From contig JBAYMJ010000016.1 of assembly GCA_041663565.1 (NCBI GenBank), positions 1 to 31,292 on the forward strand: a stretch of 31,292 nucleotides of DNA, written 5' to 3'. Position 1 is the first letter of the stretch. Each line of letters opens with the position of its first letter. Source of the DNA: CAINOH01 sp041663565. GTDB taxonomy: Archaea > Micrarchaeota > Micrarchaeia > Norongarragalinales > CAINOH01. A model generated the notes under the pieces. That model saw nothing but the letters and a program-made list of their open reading frames with translations. It was not told the DNA's origin and searched no databases. The translations under genes were made by a program, and so were the position numbers. Of this stretch, positions 24,060-31,265 are shown piece by piece.

Positions 24060-24087
24060 AAGCCGTGGAAAACTATGCAAAAGAAAA

Positions 24088-24516
24088 TCATCTGATGAGT
24101 CCGACCAGTTCCTTAGTCGTGACAACCCGCACTTTCGCCTGCCTTGCCATTCCGGAGTCGTTCGACCAGACGGCGCAGCCAAGCGACAGGGCAGCTGCAA
24201 GGTAGGGCGCGTCCTCGGGGTGGGGCGCAAGCGTAAGCGCAACCGCCATCTGTTTTTCATGTTCCTTGGAATCCTTCTCGGACAAGGGAAAAGTCCTGAT
24301 GAACTTCAGCAGGGAAAGGTAAATCGAATGCAGCTCCTTCGGGTCGTGGTGCGTCTTTGCATGGATGTCCGGGTTGGAAAGCACGTTCCGTTCGACTTCA
24401 AAGAGCAAATGATGGGGCGCGAAAAGCTCAAGCCGGCCGTCCAGGATAAGGATTCGTGTCGTCGAGTCGCGGATGATTCCGGAAAGGAGGATGTTGGCGT
24501 CAACGACCAGCCGCAT
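24088..24516 (-). CDS. vapC: PIN-domain toxin VapC (module 3)
   Basis: Starting at ATG 24516 (MRLVVDANILLSG), this 142-aa PIN protein has D6, E40 (LFEVER), D102 (HPEDAPYLAAAL) and D120 (WSNDSGM) in the positions of the active-site acidic cluster. The EDAPYLAAALSLG block is typical of the longer PIN toxins. It follows its antitoxin by 7 nt on the same strand. The longer frame to 24693 is the shadow of the antitoxin gene. Confidence 0.85.
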   Translation of the reverse strand: MRLVVDANILLSGIIRDSTTRILILDGRLELFAPHHLLFEVERNVLSNPDIHAKTHHDPKELHSIYLSLLKFIRTFPLSEKDSKEHEKQMAVALTLAPHPEDAPYLAAALSLGCAVWSNDSGMARQAKVRVVTTKELVGLIR

Positions 24517-24523
24517 GTTCGTG

Positions 24524-24757
24524 TCACTTCTGTTTGCCGCTTTTTTCCCAGATTTTCTTGTTGATTGAACGGCCGAGGGCAATTGCATCCTGTTCCGAAA
24601 AGTCGCTTTGCGAAAGCATCGCGTCCATGCGTTCAAGGAGAGAAAGACGCTCCAGGATTGCCTGGCGCGCCACTTCCACCCAACGGATGTCACGGCGCTT
24701 GTCCATCTTGGACTTTACGTCAACGGGCAAAGGGACTGAAAGGATTGCGTGTTCCAT
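24524..24757 (-). CDS. vapB: Antitoxin VapB (module 3)
   Basis: The ATG at 24757 follows AGGTGGTTTCG, a good ribosome binding site. The 77-aa product has a ribbon-helix-helix start (AILSVPLPVDVKSKMDKRRD, then IRWVEVARQAILERL), the usual archaeal VapB pattern, and a lysine-rich tail. It controls the PIN toxin that follows it. A large inverted repeat immediately upstream (24768-24806) is its likely operator. Confidence 0.82.
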   Translation of the reverse strand: MEHAILSVPLPVDVKSKMDKRRDIRWVEVARQAILERLSLLERMDAMLSQSDFSEQDAIALGRSINKKIWEKSGKQK

Positions 24758-24767
24758 CGAAACCACC

Positions 24768-24806
24768 TGAAATAGTATGAAAATTAATACTTTTAATACT
24801 ATTTCA
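24768..24806. promoter_or_regulatory. Inverted-repeat operator of vapBC module 3
   Basis: TGAAATAGTAT (24768-24778) and ATACTATTTCA (24796-24806) are perfect complements around 17 nt that contain TTAATACT and a second near copy. The region is A/T-rich, would include the promoter, and begins 10 nt before the vapB ATG, a good layout for autorepression. Confidence 0.65.
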
Positions 24807-24891
24807 TGAATTTCCGGTCCGCCTGACTGGGGGGTTACCTTTTTCCCAGTATAGGGAAGAATCACGCGCGGAGGATATGGGGTTTTCGGGA

Positions 24892-24921
24892 CCGCGTTTC
24901 CGTTAACTAAAAGTTTATTTC
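24892..24921 (-). repeat. Recurrent intergenic element, copy 4 (GTTAACGGAAA type)
   Basis: Read on the minus strand the core is TTTTAGTTAACGGAAACGCG. It is nearly identical to the copy at 29030-29059 and close to the one at 7178-7204. It sits upstream of vapBC module 3. Confidence 0.6.
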
Positions 24922-25102
24922 CCGCAGTCGCGCACCGCCTGCGGCAGGTTTCAATCCGGAAACCGGCCGTGCAAACCAATTAATATCACGGGTTTGCAAG
25001 TTAATGTTCGGCAGGTAAGTCCGCGGGCGCCAAGTTCACCTTGAGGTGGACGCACAACAGAGCGCCCGGGTTCTGCTTCCTTGTTCTTTAGCGCAATTAT
25101 CC

Positions 25103-25702
25103 TCAGAAGACGTGGTAGACTTCCCGCTCCAGGGTCACCAAGTCAAGGTACTCGCCGTTGCCCATTTCGAACTTCTGGAAGCAAGCCCAAGCCAAAACGT
25201 CCGCAAACTGCAGGCCGGCCCAGACCTCCGACTGGCTGTGGCGGATGGACAGGCGCGCGGTGCGGCAATTGTGCGAGAAATAGGTGTTGAAGTCCTCCTG
25301 CAGGAGTTGCTTGCCTTTCGACTTGTCTATGATGATTTCAAGGAAACCCAGGCCGTCAGGCAGGTTCTTGGCAAGCTTGCCTGCTACGTAGTTGTACAGC
25401 CTGTGCCTGTCCTTACGGAGGAACTCGCTGTAGAGCTTGCCTTTCTCCAGCACGACGAAAATCAGCACGCGCACGTTGGAAACGGAATTGATTGCGCGGA
25501 GCAGGTGGACCTTGACTTGCTTCGAGGAGCTGCTGGCCTTGATTTCCTTTGCGGTTCTCAGCTCCTTCTGGAACTTGCCAGTGCGCATGCGCTTGATTAT
25601 GTTCTTCAGGGGCTTCTGGTCCTCGATGACAATTGCCGCGAGCACAAGGTACTTCGAGCCCCGCTCTCCCAAATCCCCGCTTTCGTCGATGAAGACCTGC
25701 AT
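25103..25702 (-). CDS. DUF3800 family protein
   Basis: This 199-aa protein begins MQVFIDESGDLGERGSKYLV. The FIDESGDLG block is the hallmark of the DUF3800 family, which is predicted to have an RNase H-like fold with catalytic acidic residues (D6, E7, D10 here). A second acidic strand, FLEIIIDKSKG, and the late block WAGLQFADVLAWACFQKFE (a Q-x-A-D pattern) complete the family layout. Many members sit next to defence or mobile genes; the biochemical role is not established. It lies 39 nt from the end of the possible frameshift extension of the upstream gene, on the same strand. Confidence 0.85.
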   Translation of the reverse strand: MQVFIDESGDLGERGSKYLVLAAIVIEDQKPLKNIIKRMRTGKFQKELRTAKEIKASSSSKQVKVHLLRAINSVSNVRVLIFVVLEKGKLYSEFLRKDRHRLYNYVAGKLAKNLPDGLGFLEIIIDKSKGKQLLQEDFNTYFSHNCRTARLSIRHSQSEVWAGLQFADVLAWACFQKFEMGNGEYLDLVTLEREVYHVF

Positions 25703-25741
25703 TTTACGCGCCCAAAGATTGAAAGCAGGATAAACAACGGT

Positions 25742-25849
25742 TCAGCGGAGCAGATCCTTTTTTGAGATTACTTTTTTCTCGGCCTCCTTCTCAAAGGCGC
25801 TTGTTATCTCGTCAAGTCTCGACCGGGTGGACTGTTCTTGCCCTTTTTT
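25742..25849 (-). other. Possible -1 frameshift site and C-terminal extension
   Basis: At 25843-25849 the minus strand reads A AAA AAG in the reading frame of the zinc-ribbon-like gene, the classic slippery form. A slip of one base back would continue as GQEQSTRSRLDEITSAFEKE and on to a TGA at 25742-25744, adding 33 charged residues. The extension is clean coding sequence without a start codon of its own. It could reflect programmed frameshifting, a recent indel in the A-run, or a sequence error. Confidence 0.4.
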
Positions 25850-26340
25850 CCGTTTTTTATCCGGCCGGCCCGAGCATTTCTTTTGTTTTCATTAGCTAAT
25901 TCGATAAGCTTCTTCTCCTGCTCTTCCACCCAGCGTTTTTCGCCAGCATCGCTACACTTGTCGCACAGCGTAGTTATCCAACCGCGGACATTGCGCGGCC
26001 TTCCGGTCTTGCCGCACCGCTCACAGATGCGGAAGCTTTTTCGTTCAGCTGCATTTATCGCAGAAAAGATTTCCTCTGAACCAAAGGTCATGTAAAAACG
26101 CAGGCCGCCGAACTTCTCCTTGACTTGAAACGCACACGGCCAATACGTTTCCTTCGGGTTGGCTTTGCGCCATTTCTTTATTAGCCGCTCCAACTCGTCA
26201 CTCAAATCATAGATGAGTTTGAACCAACCGTCGCCGCAGGCAATCCCAAAACACATGAGGGACTGGGTTGGCGGCTTGCCCACATCCGCATACAAAAGCG
26301 GATGCTTTTTTACGAGAGTCTTCGTGTGAGTTTCGTCCAT
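25804..26340 (-). CDS. Hypothetical zinc-ribbon-like protein (178 aa)
   Basis: The ATG at 26340 follows GAGGTAAA, so the nine upstream in-frame codons are not used. Conserved-looking blocks are CFGIACGDGWFKLIYDLSDE, AFQVKEKFGGLRFYMTFG and a possible metal site CERCGKTGRPRNV...LCDKC (about residues 122-148, two CxxC pairs). Proteins with this combination of a GDGW block, QVKEKFGGLRFY and a late zinc knuckle are seen as uncharacterised genes in bacteria and phages; the function is not known. The C-terminus is very lysine-rich and carries a run of A that may cause a frameshift. Confidence 0.72.
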   Translation of the reverse strand: MDETHTKTLVKKHPLLYADVGKPPTQSLMCFGIACGDGWFKLIYDLSDELERLIKKWRKANPKETYWPCAFQVKEKFGGLRFYMTFGSEEIFSAINAAERKSFRICERCGKTGRPRNVRGWITTLCDKCSDAGEKRWVEEQEKKLIELANENKRNARAGRIKNGKKGKNSPPGRDLTR

Positions 26341-26388
26341 TTTACCTCGTAATAAAAAAATCCGCATACGTATTTATTCCAAGGCCGA

Positions 26389-26428
26389 CCGCGTTTCCGC
26401 TGAAAGGATAAACGGAAAGTTTACAAAA
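26389..26428 (-). repeat. Recurrent intergenic element, copy 5 (TTTCAGCGGAAA type)
   Basis: The minus strand reads CCTTTCAGCGGAAACGCGG at one end and GTAAACTTTCCGTTTATC at the other, so this copy combines the TTTCAGCGG core with the AAACTTT arm seen in the GTTAACGG copies. It lies about 50 nt upstream of the 178-aa gene and reads toward it. Confidence 0.55.
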
Positions 26429-26563
26429 TAAAATGGAAATAGACTTGAAGAAAGAAACAGCGTGGCCCCGCGAAGACATGCATATGTGCGCCTTACGGTG
26501 CACTCGACTCCGCGGACTTACCCACAACAAGTATTTGGCAAAGAAGGAAATAAAAAACAATCC

Positions 26564-26583
26564 ACAATTTAAAAGCAAAAAAA
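26564..26583 (-). terminator. Possible T-rich terminator after the leuA/cimA-like gene
   Basis: On the minus strand, just after the stop at 26591, the sequence runs CCTTCC then seven T, then GCTTTTAAATT. Archaeal termination often needs only such T-rich stretches. There is no clear hairpin. Confidence 0.35.
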
Positions 26584-26590
26584 GGAAGGA

Positions 26591-28102
26591 TCACAACAAC
26601 GCATTTATCGCCTTTATCGCGGCCTCCGCGCTTGTCAGCACGATGTCCGTGCCGGCAGCTCCTGAAAAAATTTCCTTTTCTCCCCGCCGCATCCTTATGC
26701 TCACGGTTATCATCGCGTCCCACCCGCCGGTCACTGCGTCAACGTGGTACTCGGTAAGCGAGATGTCGGCCTTCCCAAGTGCTTTGTAAACTGCGTTCAA
26801 GGCCGCGTCAACAGGACCGTCGCCTTCGCCGTTTGCACAGCGAACCTCGTTGGAGCCGTTCTCGGAAAGCCGCAAGCAAACGTGCGCAGAGGGTTTCACA
26901 TTTTTCCCAGTCGAGGCAGTAAGCTCTTCCAGAAACAAAGTTGAGTGGCCAACACCGGAAACGGATTGGTAAATCGCAAACAAGTCCGCGTCAGTTACCG
27001 GTTTTCCCAAGTCGCCAAGCGCCTTGACTTGCAAAAACACCTTCTCAAGCACAGCAGGGTCGCAGGCAAAGCCGAACTCGTCGAGCTTGAGCGCAACTGC
27101 CTTGCGGCCGGAAAGCTTGCCCAGGAGTATCTTGCGCTTGCGGCCAACCAAAGTTGGCGAAATTGCCTCGTAGGTGGCCGTGTCCTTCAAAAGGCCGTCG
27201 ACGTGGATTCCGGACTCGTGGGAGAAGGCGTTCTCGCCAACAAGCGGCTTGTTGCAGGCAAGGTTGAACCCGGAGAGGTTTCTTGCAAGGACCGACAGCT
27301 CGTAAAGCTTTTCCAGCCGCAGGGTGGGCTTGGAGTAGAAATAGTCAAGGCCAACCGCAACTTCCTCCAGCGCCGCGTTGCCAGTGCGCTCGCCAATCCC
27401 ATTGACTGTAGCGTGGAACTCGCCTGCTCCTGCGCAAAGCGCTGCCAGGGTGTTGGCAGTTGCAAGGCCCAAGTCGTTGTGGCAATGAACAGCAAGAACC
27501 CGGCTGCCAAGCGCCTTCTTGACATTCGAATACAGCGAGTACGACGCCTCCGGAGTCAGCACGCCTACTGTGTCGCAGATGCAAAAACGCTGCGCGCCAG
27601 CTTGCGCTCCAGCCAGAAAGACTTTCTTGAGAAATTCAGGGTCAGCCCTGCTGCCGTCCTCTGCGGAAAGCTCAACTACAAGGCCAAGGGACTTTGCCTG
27701 GCGCACGCAATCCACAACCAGCCCAAGAGCCTCGTCGGCGGTTTTTCGCAGCTTCTGTTCTATGTGGAGCGCAGAGGAAGGAAACACCAGGTGCACGCCA
27801 TCAACACCGCACTGGGCAGCAGCGTCGATGTCGGAAGGAACGACTCGCGCAAAGGATAGTATCTGGGCGGAAAGGCCGGCGCCTGCAATTGCCTTCAAAG
27901 CCTGCCTCTCGCCCTCGCTTACCGCCGCGTTGCCAGCCTCTATCACGTCAACTCCGGCCTCGTCAAGCTTTCGGGCTAGCCAGAGCTTCTTTTCTGGCGT
28001 AAGGTGCGTGCCCGGAGCCTGGTCGCCATCTCGCAGCGTAGTGTCAAGCACCAGGATGTCGTCGCAGAAGTTCTTTGAAAAATTCACTGGCTGGTTTTGC
28101 AT
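26591..28102 (-). CDS. 2-isopropylmalate/citramalate synthase family enzyme
   Basis: This 503-aa member of the LeuA/CimA/homocitrate synthase family has the TIM-barrel start TTLRDGDQAPG (21-31), metal ligands HCHNDLG (206-212), GERTGN (237-242) and SHESGIHVDG. The C-terminal part (about 380-503) fits the LeuA regulatory domain where the amino-acid end product binds. It condenses acetyl-CoA with an alpha-keto acid at the start of leucine, isoleucine or related synthesis. The substrate cannot be told from what I can see: citramalate (from pyruvate) and isopropylmalate synthases share these motifs. An ATG with GGAGAGTG in front supports the start. No other branched-chain genes are next to it. 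Confidence 0.9.
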   Translation of the reverse strand: MQNQPVNFSKNFCDDILVLDTTLRDGDQAPGTHLTPEKKLWLARKLDEAGVDVIEAGNAAVSEGERQALKAIAGAGLSAQILSFARVVPSDIDAAAQCGVDGVHLVFPSSALHIEQKLRKTADEALGLVVDCVRQAKSLGLVVELSAEDGSRADPEFLKKVFLAGAQAGAQRFCICDTVGVLTPEASYSLYSNVKKALGSRVLAVHCHNDLGLATANTLAALCAGAGEFHATVNGIGERTGNAALEEVAVGLDYFYSKPTLRLEKLYELSVLARNLSGFNLACNKPLVGENAFSHESGIHVDGLLKDTATYEAISPTLVGRKRKILLGKLSGRKAVALKLDEFGFACDPAVLEKVFLQVKALGDLGKPVTDADLFAIYQSVSGVGHSTLFLEELTASTGKNVKPSAHVCLRLSENGSNEVRCANGEGDGPVDAALNAVYKALGKADISLTEYHVDAVTGGWDAMITVSIRMRRGEKEIFSGAAGTDIVLTSAEAAIKAINALL

Positions 28103-28372
28103 GGTTCACACTCTCCTTTGGAAAAATACTCTTGGCCGACTTGCGGGCCTTGAAAATAAGCTAAAGCTAGGGGGTCTGGAAAATACAATCAGGATTTTTC
28201 GGACGCGTGCAAGACTAGAAGTACAACCGGGCAAAGCCTGCAATAAAGAAAGCCCTTCCGTACACCTCAAAGCACCGTTATCAAAATTGGATAGGATGGT
28301 TTGCGGCAAACTGGTTTATAATCGGAAAGGATACGTGACGGGTTTGTGCAAAACCAAAGCCTGCCACAGGAA

Positions 28373-28645
28373 TCACCACTTCCTTGAAAGCACGTTCAGC
28401 GTGCGGTAGGCCTCGTCGCGGTTTTCGTACAGGATGAGGGATATGATGCCTTTCTGCAGGTTCACTTTGTAGATGAGCCTGCGATGGCCCGTACGCTTTG
28501 AAAAGACGTTGGAATGGTGCTCCATAGGCTTCCCGATTTGCGGATCCTGCAGTATTTTTTCAAGAAGCCCCTGCAAAAGCCTGCGCTCGTGCTTGTCGAG
28601 TTTCTTTATTTCCCGCTCAAATAAGGGCGACTTCTCGAACTCCAT
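28373..28645 (-). CDS. RelE/ParE-family toxin
   Basis: This is a 90-aa compact alpha/beta protein. The start MEFEKSPLFEREIKKLDKHE and the block GHRRLIYKVNLQKGIISLIL followed by ENRDEAYRTLN are the RelE/ParE pattern: two helices, then a strand hairpin with basic residues (R54, R55). In ribosome-dependent RelE these basics cut mRNA in the A site; ParE members act on gyrase instead, and sequence here does not decide. It follows its antitoxin by 7 nt on the same strand. Confidence 0.75.
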   Translation of the reverse strand: MEFEKSPLFEREIKKLDKHERRLLQGLLEKILQDPQIGKPMEHHSNVFSKRTGHRRLIYKVNLQKGIISLILYENRDEAYRTLNVLSRKW

Positions 28646-28652
28646 AAATCAT

Positions 28653-28889
28653 TCAGTCCAGCTCGCTTAAGTTGAATTTGCGCATTTTCATCTTGCCGGA
28701 GTCTATCTGTGCAAGCACCTTTCCGGTAAGCTTGTCAAAGACCTCGTCCTCGGTAAGCCCGTGCGCCTGGTCGAACTGGTATATCGCAAGCCGGATTGCC
28801 TCGGTCTTGGTCTTTGCATACCCGCGGCTTATCATGCGGTCCACCACGCTGCCGGTGTAGCCAGTAAGCTCGATGTTGGCGTTTGCCAT
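28653..28889 (-). CDS. Ribbon-helix-helix antitoxin of the RelE-like pair
   Basis: The ATG at 28889 is used because GGAGGTTGAGTTC precedes it; a frame from 28919 adds ten residues that include the ribosome binding site. The 78-aa product ANIELTGYTGSVVDRMISRG then YAKTKTEAIRLAIYQFDQAH is a ribbon-helix-helix domain, and the C-terminal half (LTEDEVFDKLTGKVLAQIDS) would bind the toxin. A copy of the GTTAACGGAAA element lies about 140-170 bp upstream. Confidence 0.75.
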   Translation of the reverse strand: MANANIELTGYTGSVVDRMISRGYAKTKTEAIRLAIYQFDQAHGLTEDEVFDKLTGKVLAQIDSGKMKMRKFNLSELD

Positions 28890-29010
28890 GAACTCAACCT
28901 CCGTTACTACTGTTTTCATAAGATTTCAATACGAAAACACTAATAAAAGTGTGCAAACCGCCTTTCAGGCGCCAAAAGTTCTTTGTACTGGAAGGAATTG
29001 GAAAAAAGGG

Positions 29011-29036
29011 AAATAAAAACGCGGACCTGCCGCGTT
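29011..29036 (-). terminator. Hairpin terminator after the HEAT-like operon
   Basis: On the minus strand AACGCGG (29036-29030) pairs perfectly with CCGCGTT (29024-29018) around a 5-nt loop, followed by a T-rich run (29019-29011). It overlaps one end of the recurrent element and lies about 55 nt after the stop of the gene ending at 29091. Confidence 0.65.
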
Positions 29037-29059
29037 TCCGTTAACGAAAAGTTGATTTC
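29030..29059 (-). repeat. Recurrent intergenic element, copy 6 (GTTAACGGAAA type)
   Basis: The minus strand reads CTTTTCGTTAACGGAAACGC, matching copy 4 at nearly every base. Here the CGCGG end doubles as the 5' arm of a terminator stem. It lies between the HEAT-like operon and the RelE-like module and reads toward the latter. Confidence 0.6.
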
Positions 29060-29090
29060 TTAAAAGTCCCTTGACTTCCTGCAACGTGAC

Positions 29091-29654
29091 CTAAATCTTC
29101 TTTCTCTCAATCAAAGCGTCGATTGCAGCAGAGCGAACCTGCGTGCTGTTGTGCATCACCGCCTCCGCAAGGTGGGCCTCGACGTCCTTGGAACCCATCC
29201 GGGCAAGCTTTTTGACCGCATTGAGCGCGACCTTCGGATTCGGATCCTTCACCGCCGCAGCCAGGCGCGCGACTTCCGACGCATAACCGATGCCCAACAG
29301 TGCGCCGGGCCTGCCCGCAGTGCGCCTTTCGGACTCGGCCCGCACGAGCTTGGACTGCTCAAGCGCCTGGCCGTACTTCCGGAACTGCGACCGCAGGTCC
29401 GGGTCGGTTGCCGCGTCGGCAAGCGCGTAAAGCGAGTCCGCCTTCTTCGGGATCCTTGCGGCCTTCTGCATCACGCCAAGCGGCACCGTCTTCATGAGCG
29501 CAATGGTCATCGAGACGGACTGCAGGTGCGCAGCCGCGGCGAGCTGGTCAAGCTGCTCGATTTGGGAAGGCTCCGGTCTCCCCTTCTTGGAAAGCATCGC
29601 GTCTAGCTCGCCTACGTGGTCGGAAAAACGGTCTATGGGCGTCTTTGCAGGCAT
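29091..29654 (-). CDS. HEAT-like repeat protein (187 aa)
   Basis: Translation is taken from ATG 29654, preceded by GTTGTGATTTTG; a GTG three codons earlier is possible. The sequence is nearly all helical. The C-terminal 60 residues (RLAAAVKDPNPKVALNAVKKL, then HLAEAVMHNSTQVRSAAIDAL) show two HEAT/armadillo-type units with the D-x-N/S-x-x-V-R/A-x-x-A pattern. HEAT solenoids bind proteins or nucleic acids; no partner is evident. It follows the 129-aa gene by 11 nt, so the two are an operon, and ends at a hairpin terminator. Confidence 0.7.
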   Translation of the reverse strand: MPAKTPIDRFSDHVGELDAMLSKKGRPEPSQIEQLDQLAAAAHLQSVSMTIALMKTVPLGVMQKAARIPKKADSLYALADAATDPDLRSQFRKYGQALEQSKLVRAESERRTAGRPGALLGIGYASEVARLAAAVKDPNPKVALNAVKKLARMGSKDVEAHLAEAVMHNSTQVRSAAIDALIERKKI

Positions 29655-29665
29655 CAAAATCACAA

Positions 29666-30055
29666 CTAGGGTTGGACGCTTTTCCTCTCGACCACTATCC
29701 TGTGCCCGGGAAGCTGCACGCGCGCAGCATAGCCGTGCTTTGAAAGCACGCCCAGGAACGCGCCGGAGTTCACTGCCGCAAGCGCGTTCCTGCGCACGAA
29801 AGGAGCGAAGGCCGACAGCTTTTGCGCCTTGCCCGGCTCGCCTTTTGGGAACAAAAGGATTGGCTTGCCGTACTTCGGCCTTCCCGCAAGCTCGTAGAGC
29901 GCTGGCACGTTGGCCGGGTGGAACGGGTCGATTGAGAACGACTTTGCGGTCTTTCCGGACAGTGAGACCTTCAGCCCCAATCCCTTAAGGTCGGAAAAAA
30001 CCGTCGGCTTCCCCGCCTGCTTGAATAGTTTCCCCGGATTCTGTTCGGACATCAT
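29666..30055 (-). CDS. Hypothetical protein (129 aa)
   Basis: Two adjacent ATGs (30055 and 30052) can serve as the start; I use the first. The product is a basic alpha/beta protein (SEQNPGKLFKQAGKPTVFSD at the N-terminus, LSKHGYAARVQLPGHRIVVE near the end). It has no transmembrane helix or metal-binding motif. It may be the partner of the HEAT-like protein in the same operon. I do not recognise the family. Confidence 0.62.
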   Translation of the reverse strand: MMSEQNPGKLFKQAGKPTVFSDLKGLGLKVSLSGKTAKSFSIDPFHPANVPALYELAGRPKYGKPILLFPKGEPGKAQKLSAFAPFVRRNALAAVNSGAFLGVLSKHGYAARVQLPGHRIVVERKSVQP

Positions 30056-30134
30056 AAGTGCTATCAGCAAATGGTTTGGGAAAAAACCGGCTTTTAATCA
30101 GGAAGGTCAACTGATATTTTGCCCATCCGGGTAG

Positions 30135-31265
30135 TTACGCGGTTCCAAGGATCGTTATTAGGACGTTGACCTTGCTAAGCGTTTGTCCCGTGTTGTCATA
30201 TACGACAAAGTCTGTGTGGATGTCATCGCCAGCCGGCCCATTGCCGGGCGCTTCCCTAAACGCCAAGCCGAATTTCCCTGAGCTCGGCGTTGTCGTCCAT
30301 TCAAACGTAGAACCCTCGTTCAGGATAGTCGCCAGCACTTGCGTATTCCTAAAGACGATAAACTCCCCCACTTTCCGATAAGTAGCACTGGATTCGGCTA
30401 TATACACGGTCACTTTTGCAGTCAACCAATGCCAACTCGTGGTGCCCCACAATCTCGTTATGCTCGCGGGCGGGTCAGCATAATAATTCAGCATGAATGT
30501 TGACCCCTCAGCAATGTGAAACGACGCTGCTGCCGCAGTTACATCCGTGTAAGCCCTAGACGGACCAACAACATCCAGTTTCATCCCCGGGCTCGTCGTG
30601 CCGATGCCGACGTTGCCTGTACCGTTTTGTATGGTGACCCGGTCCGCAATCCCCGACTCCGTAACCCTAAGCGAACCATCGTAATCCAACCGCACTAGGT
30701 GCCATTTCATCGAACCGGATGCATTGCCGAAGTATATTATTGAGTTGTTCCATGGGTCGGGGCTTACCCGAAGCGAACCGTTCACGTCAAGCTTTACTAT
30801 GGGACTTGACACGCCTATGCCGACGTTGCCGTTTCCGGCAATTCGCATCGCTTCCACCTGGGCCGACCCGCCTTGATGTGGCGTGAATGCGATGCTCGTC
30901 CCGTAGTTTACTCCTGCACCCGAACCCGCATCGACAAAAGTCATGAATGCGGAGCCTGCGCCGAAGCCTCCGCCGGATGCGGGCTTGCCGAAATATACCG
31001 GCGCAGTGGTGGTTGCGCCATCCCACTCGTGGCCGACCGTCAAGTTGCCCCTGACCACTAATTTTTGCTGCGGTGAAGTCGTGCCGATGCCGACAAATCC
31101 CGAAGTCGAATTGACAAAAAGCGCGCCTGCTCCCACGTAAAAGTTTCCGGTCGCATTCAGCTGACCGTCCTGGACGACCACGCTGCCTGCGGATACGGGC
31201 GAAAACAGCACGCCAAAGCAGAACAACAAGAGCACTGCAGCACTTCTGAAACCGGCCGTGTTCAT
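30135..31265 (-). CDS. Secreted surface protein with tail-fibre-like GIGTTSP repeats
   Basis: The 376-aa product has an N-terminal signal peptide (basic start, then VLLLFCFGVLFSPVSA, cleavage likely after A26). Three 21-residue repeats at about 57-77, 147-167 and 218-238 follow the pattern N/F-V-G-I-G-T/V-T/S-S-P-x-x-K-L-x-V-x-G. This motif is common in phage tail fibres and in secreted adhesins, where it forms trimeric beta structure. The last 120 residues look like a separate beta domain. Several sequons (N37, N52, N74, N163, N173, N181, N214) could be modified by AglB. The ATG at 31265 is 27 nt from the window edge, so its promoter is not visible. Confidence 0.72.
   Translation of the reverse strand: MNTAGFRSAAVLLLFCFGVLFSPVSAGSVVVQDGQLNATGNFYVGAGALFVNSTSGFVGIGTTSPQQKLVVRGNLTVGHEWDGATTTAPVYFGKPASGGGFGAGSAFMTFVDAGSGAGVNYGTSIAFTPHQGGSAQVEAMRIAGNGNVGIGVSSPIVKLDVNGSLRVSPDPWNNSIIYFGNASGSMKWHLVRLDYDGSLRVTESGIADRVTIQNGTGNVGIGTTSPGMKLDVVGPSRAYTDVTAAAASFHIAEGSTFMLNYYADPPASITRLWGTTSWHWLTAKVTVYIAESSATYRKVGEFIVFRNTQVLATILNEGSTFEWTTTPSSGKFGLAFREAPGNGPAGDDIHTDFVVYDNTGQTLSKVNVLITILGTA

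Larger units (their letters stand above)
24758..25102. other. 345-nt intergenic region with several inverted repeats
   Basis: No gene is seen. Besides the operator and the recurrent element, it has CCTGC-G-GCAGG (24938-24948), an 8-bp pair TGCAAACC/GGTTTGCA (24970-24977, 24991-24998) and a 7-bp pair CGGGCGC/GCGCCCG (25024-25030, 25062-25068) enclosing a CACC-TTGA-GGTG hairpin (25037-25048 region). The density of stems suggests structured RNA or an attachment-type region. Confidence 0.4.

Noticed and set aside
26433..26789. 118-codon plus-strand ORF between the 178-aa gene and the synthase gene
   Set aside because: Its second half is the shadow of the synthase 3' end, and the first part has no ribosome binding site or natural composition.
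26945..28409. Long plus-strand ORFs (304 and 296 codons) opposite the LeuA/CimA-type gene
   Set aside because: They mirror a gene with intact catalytic motifs and are the usual shadow of GC-rich coding sequence.
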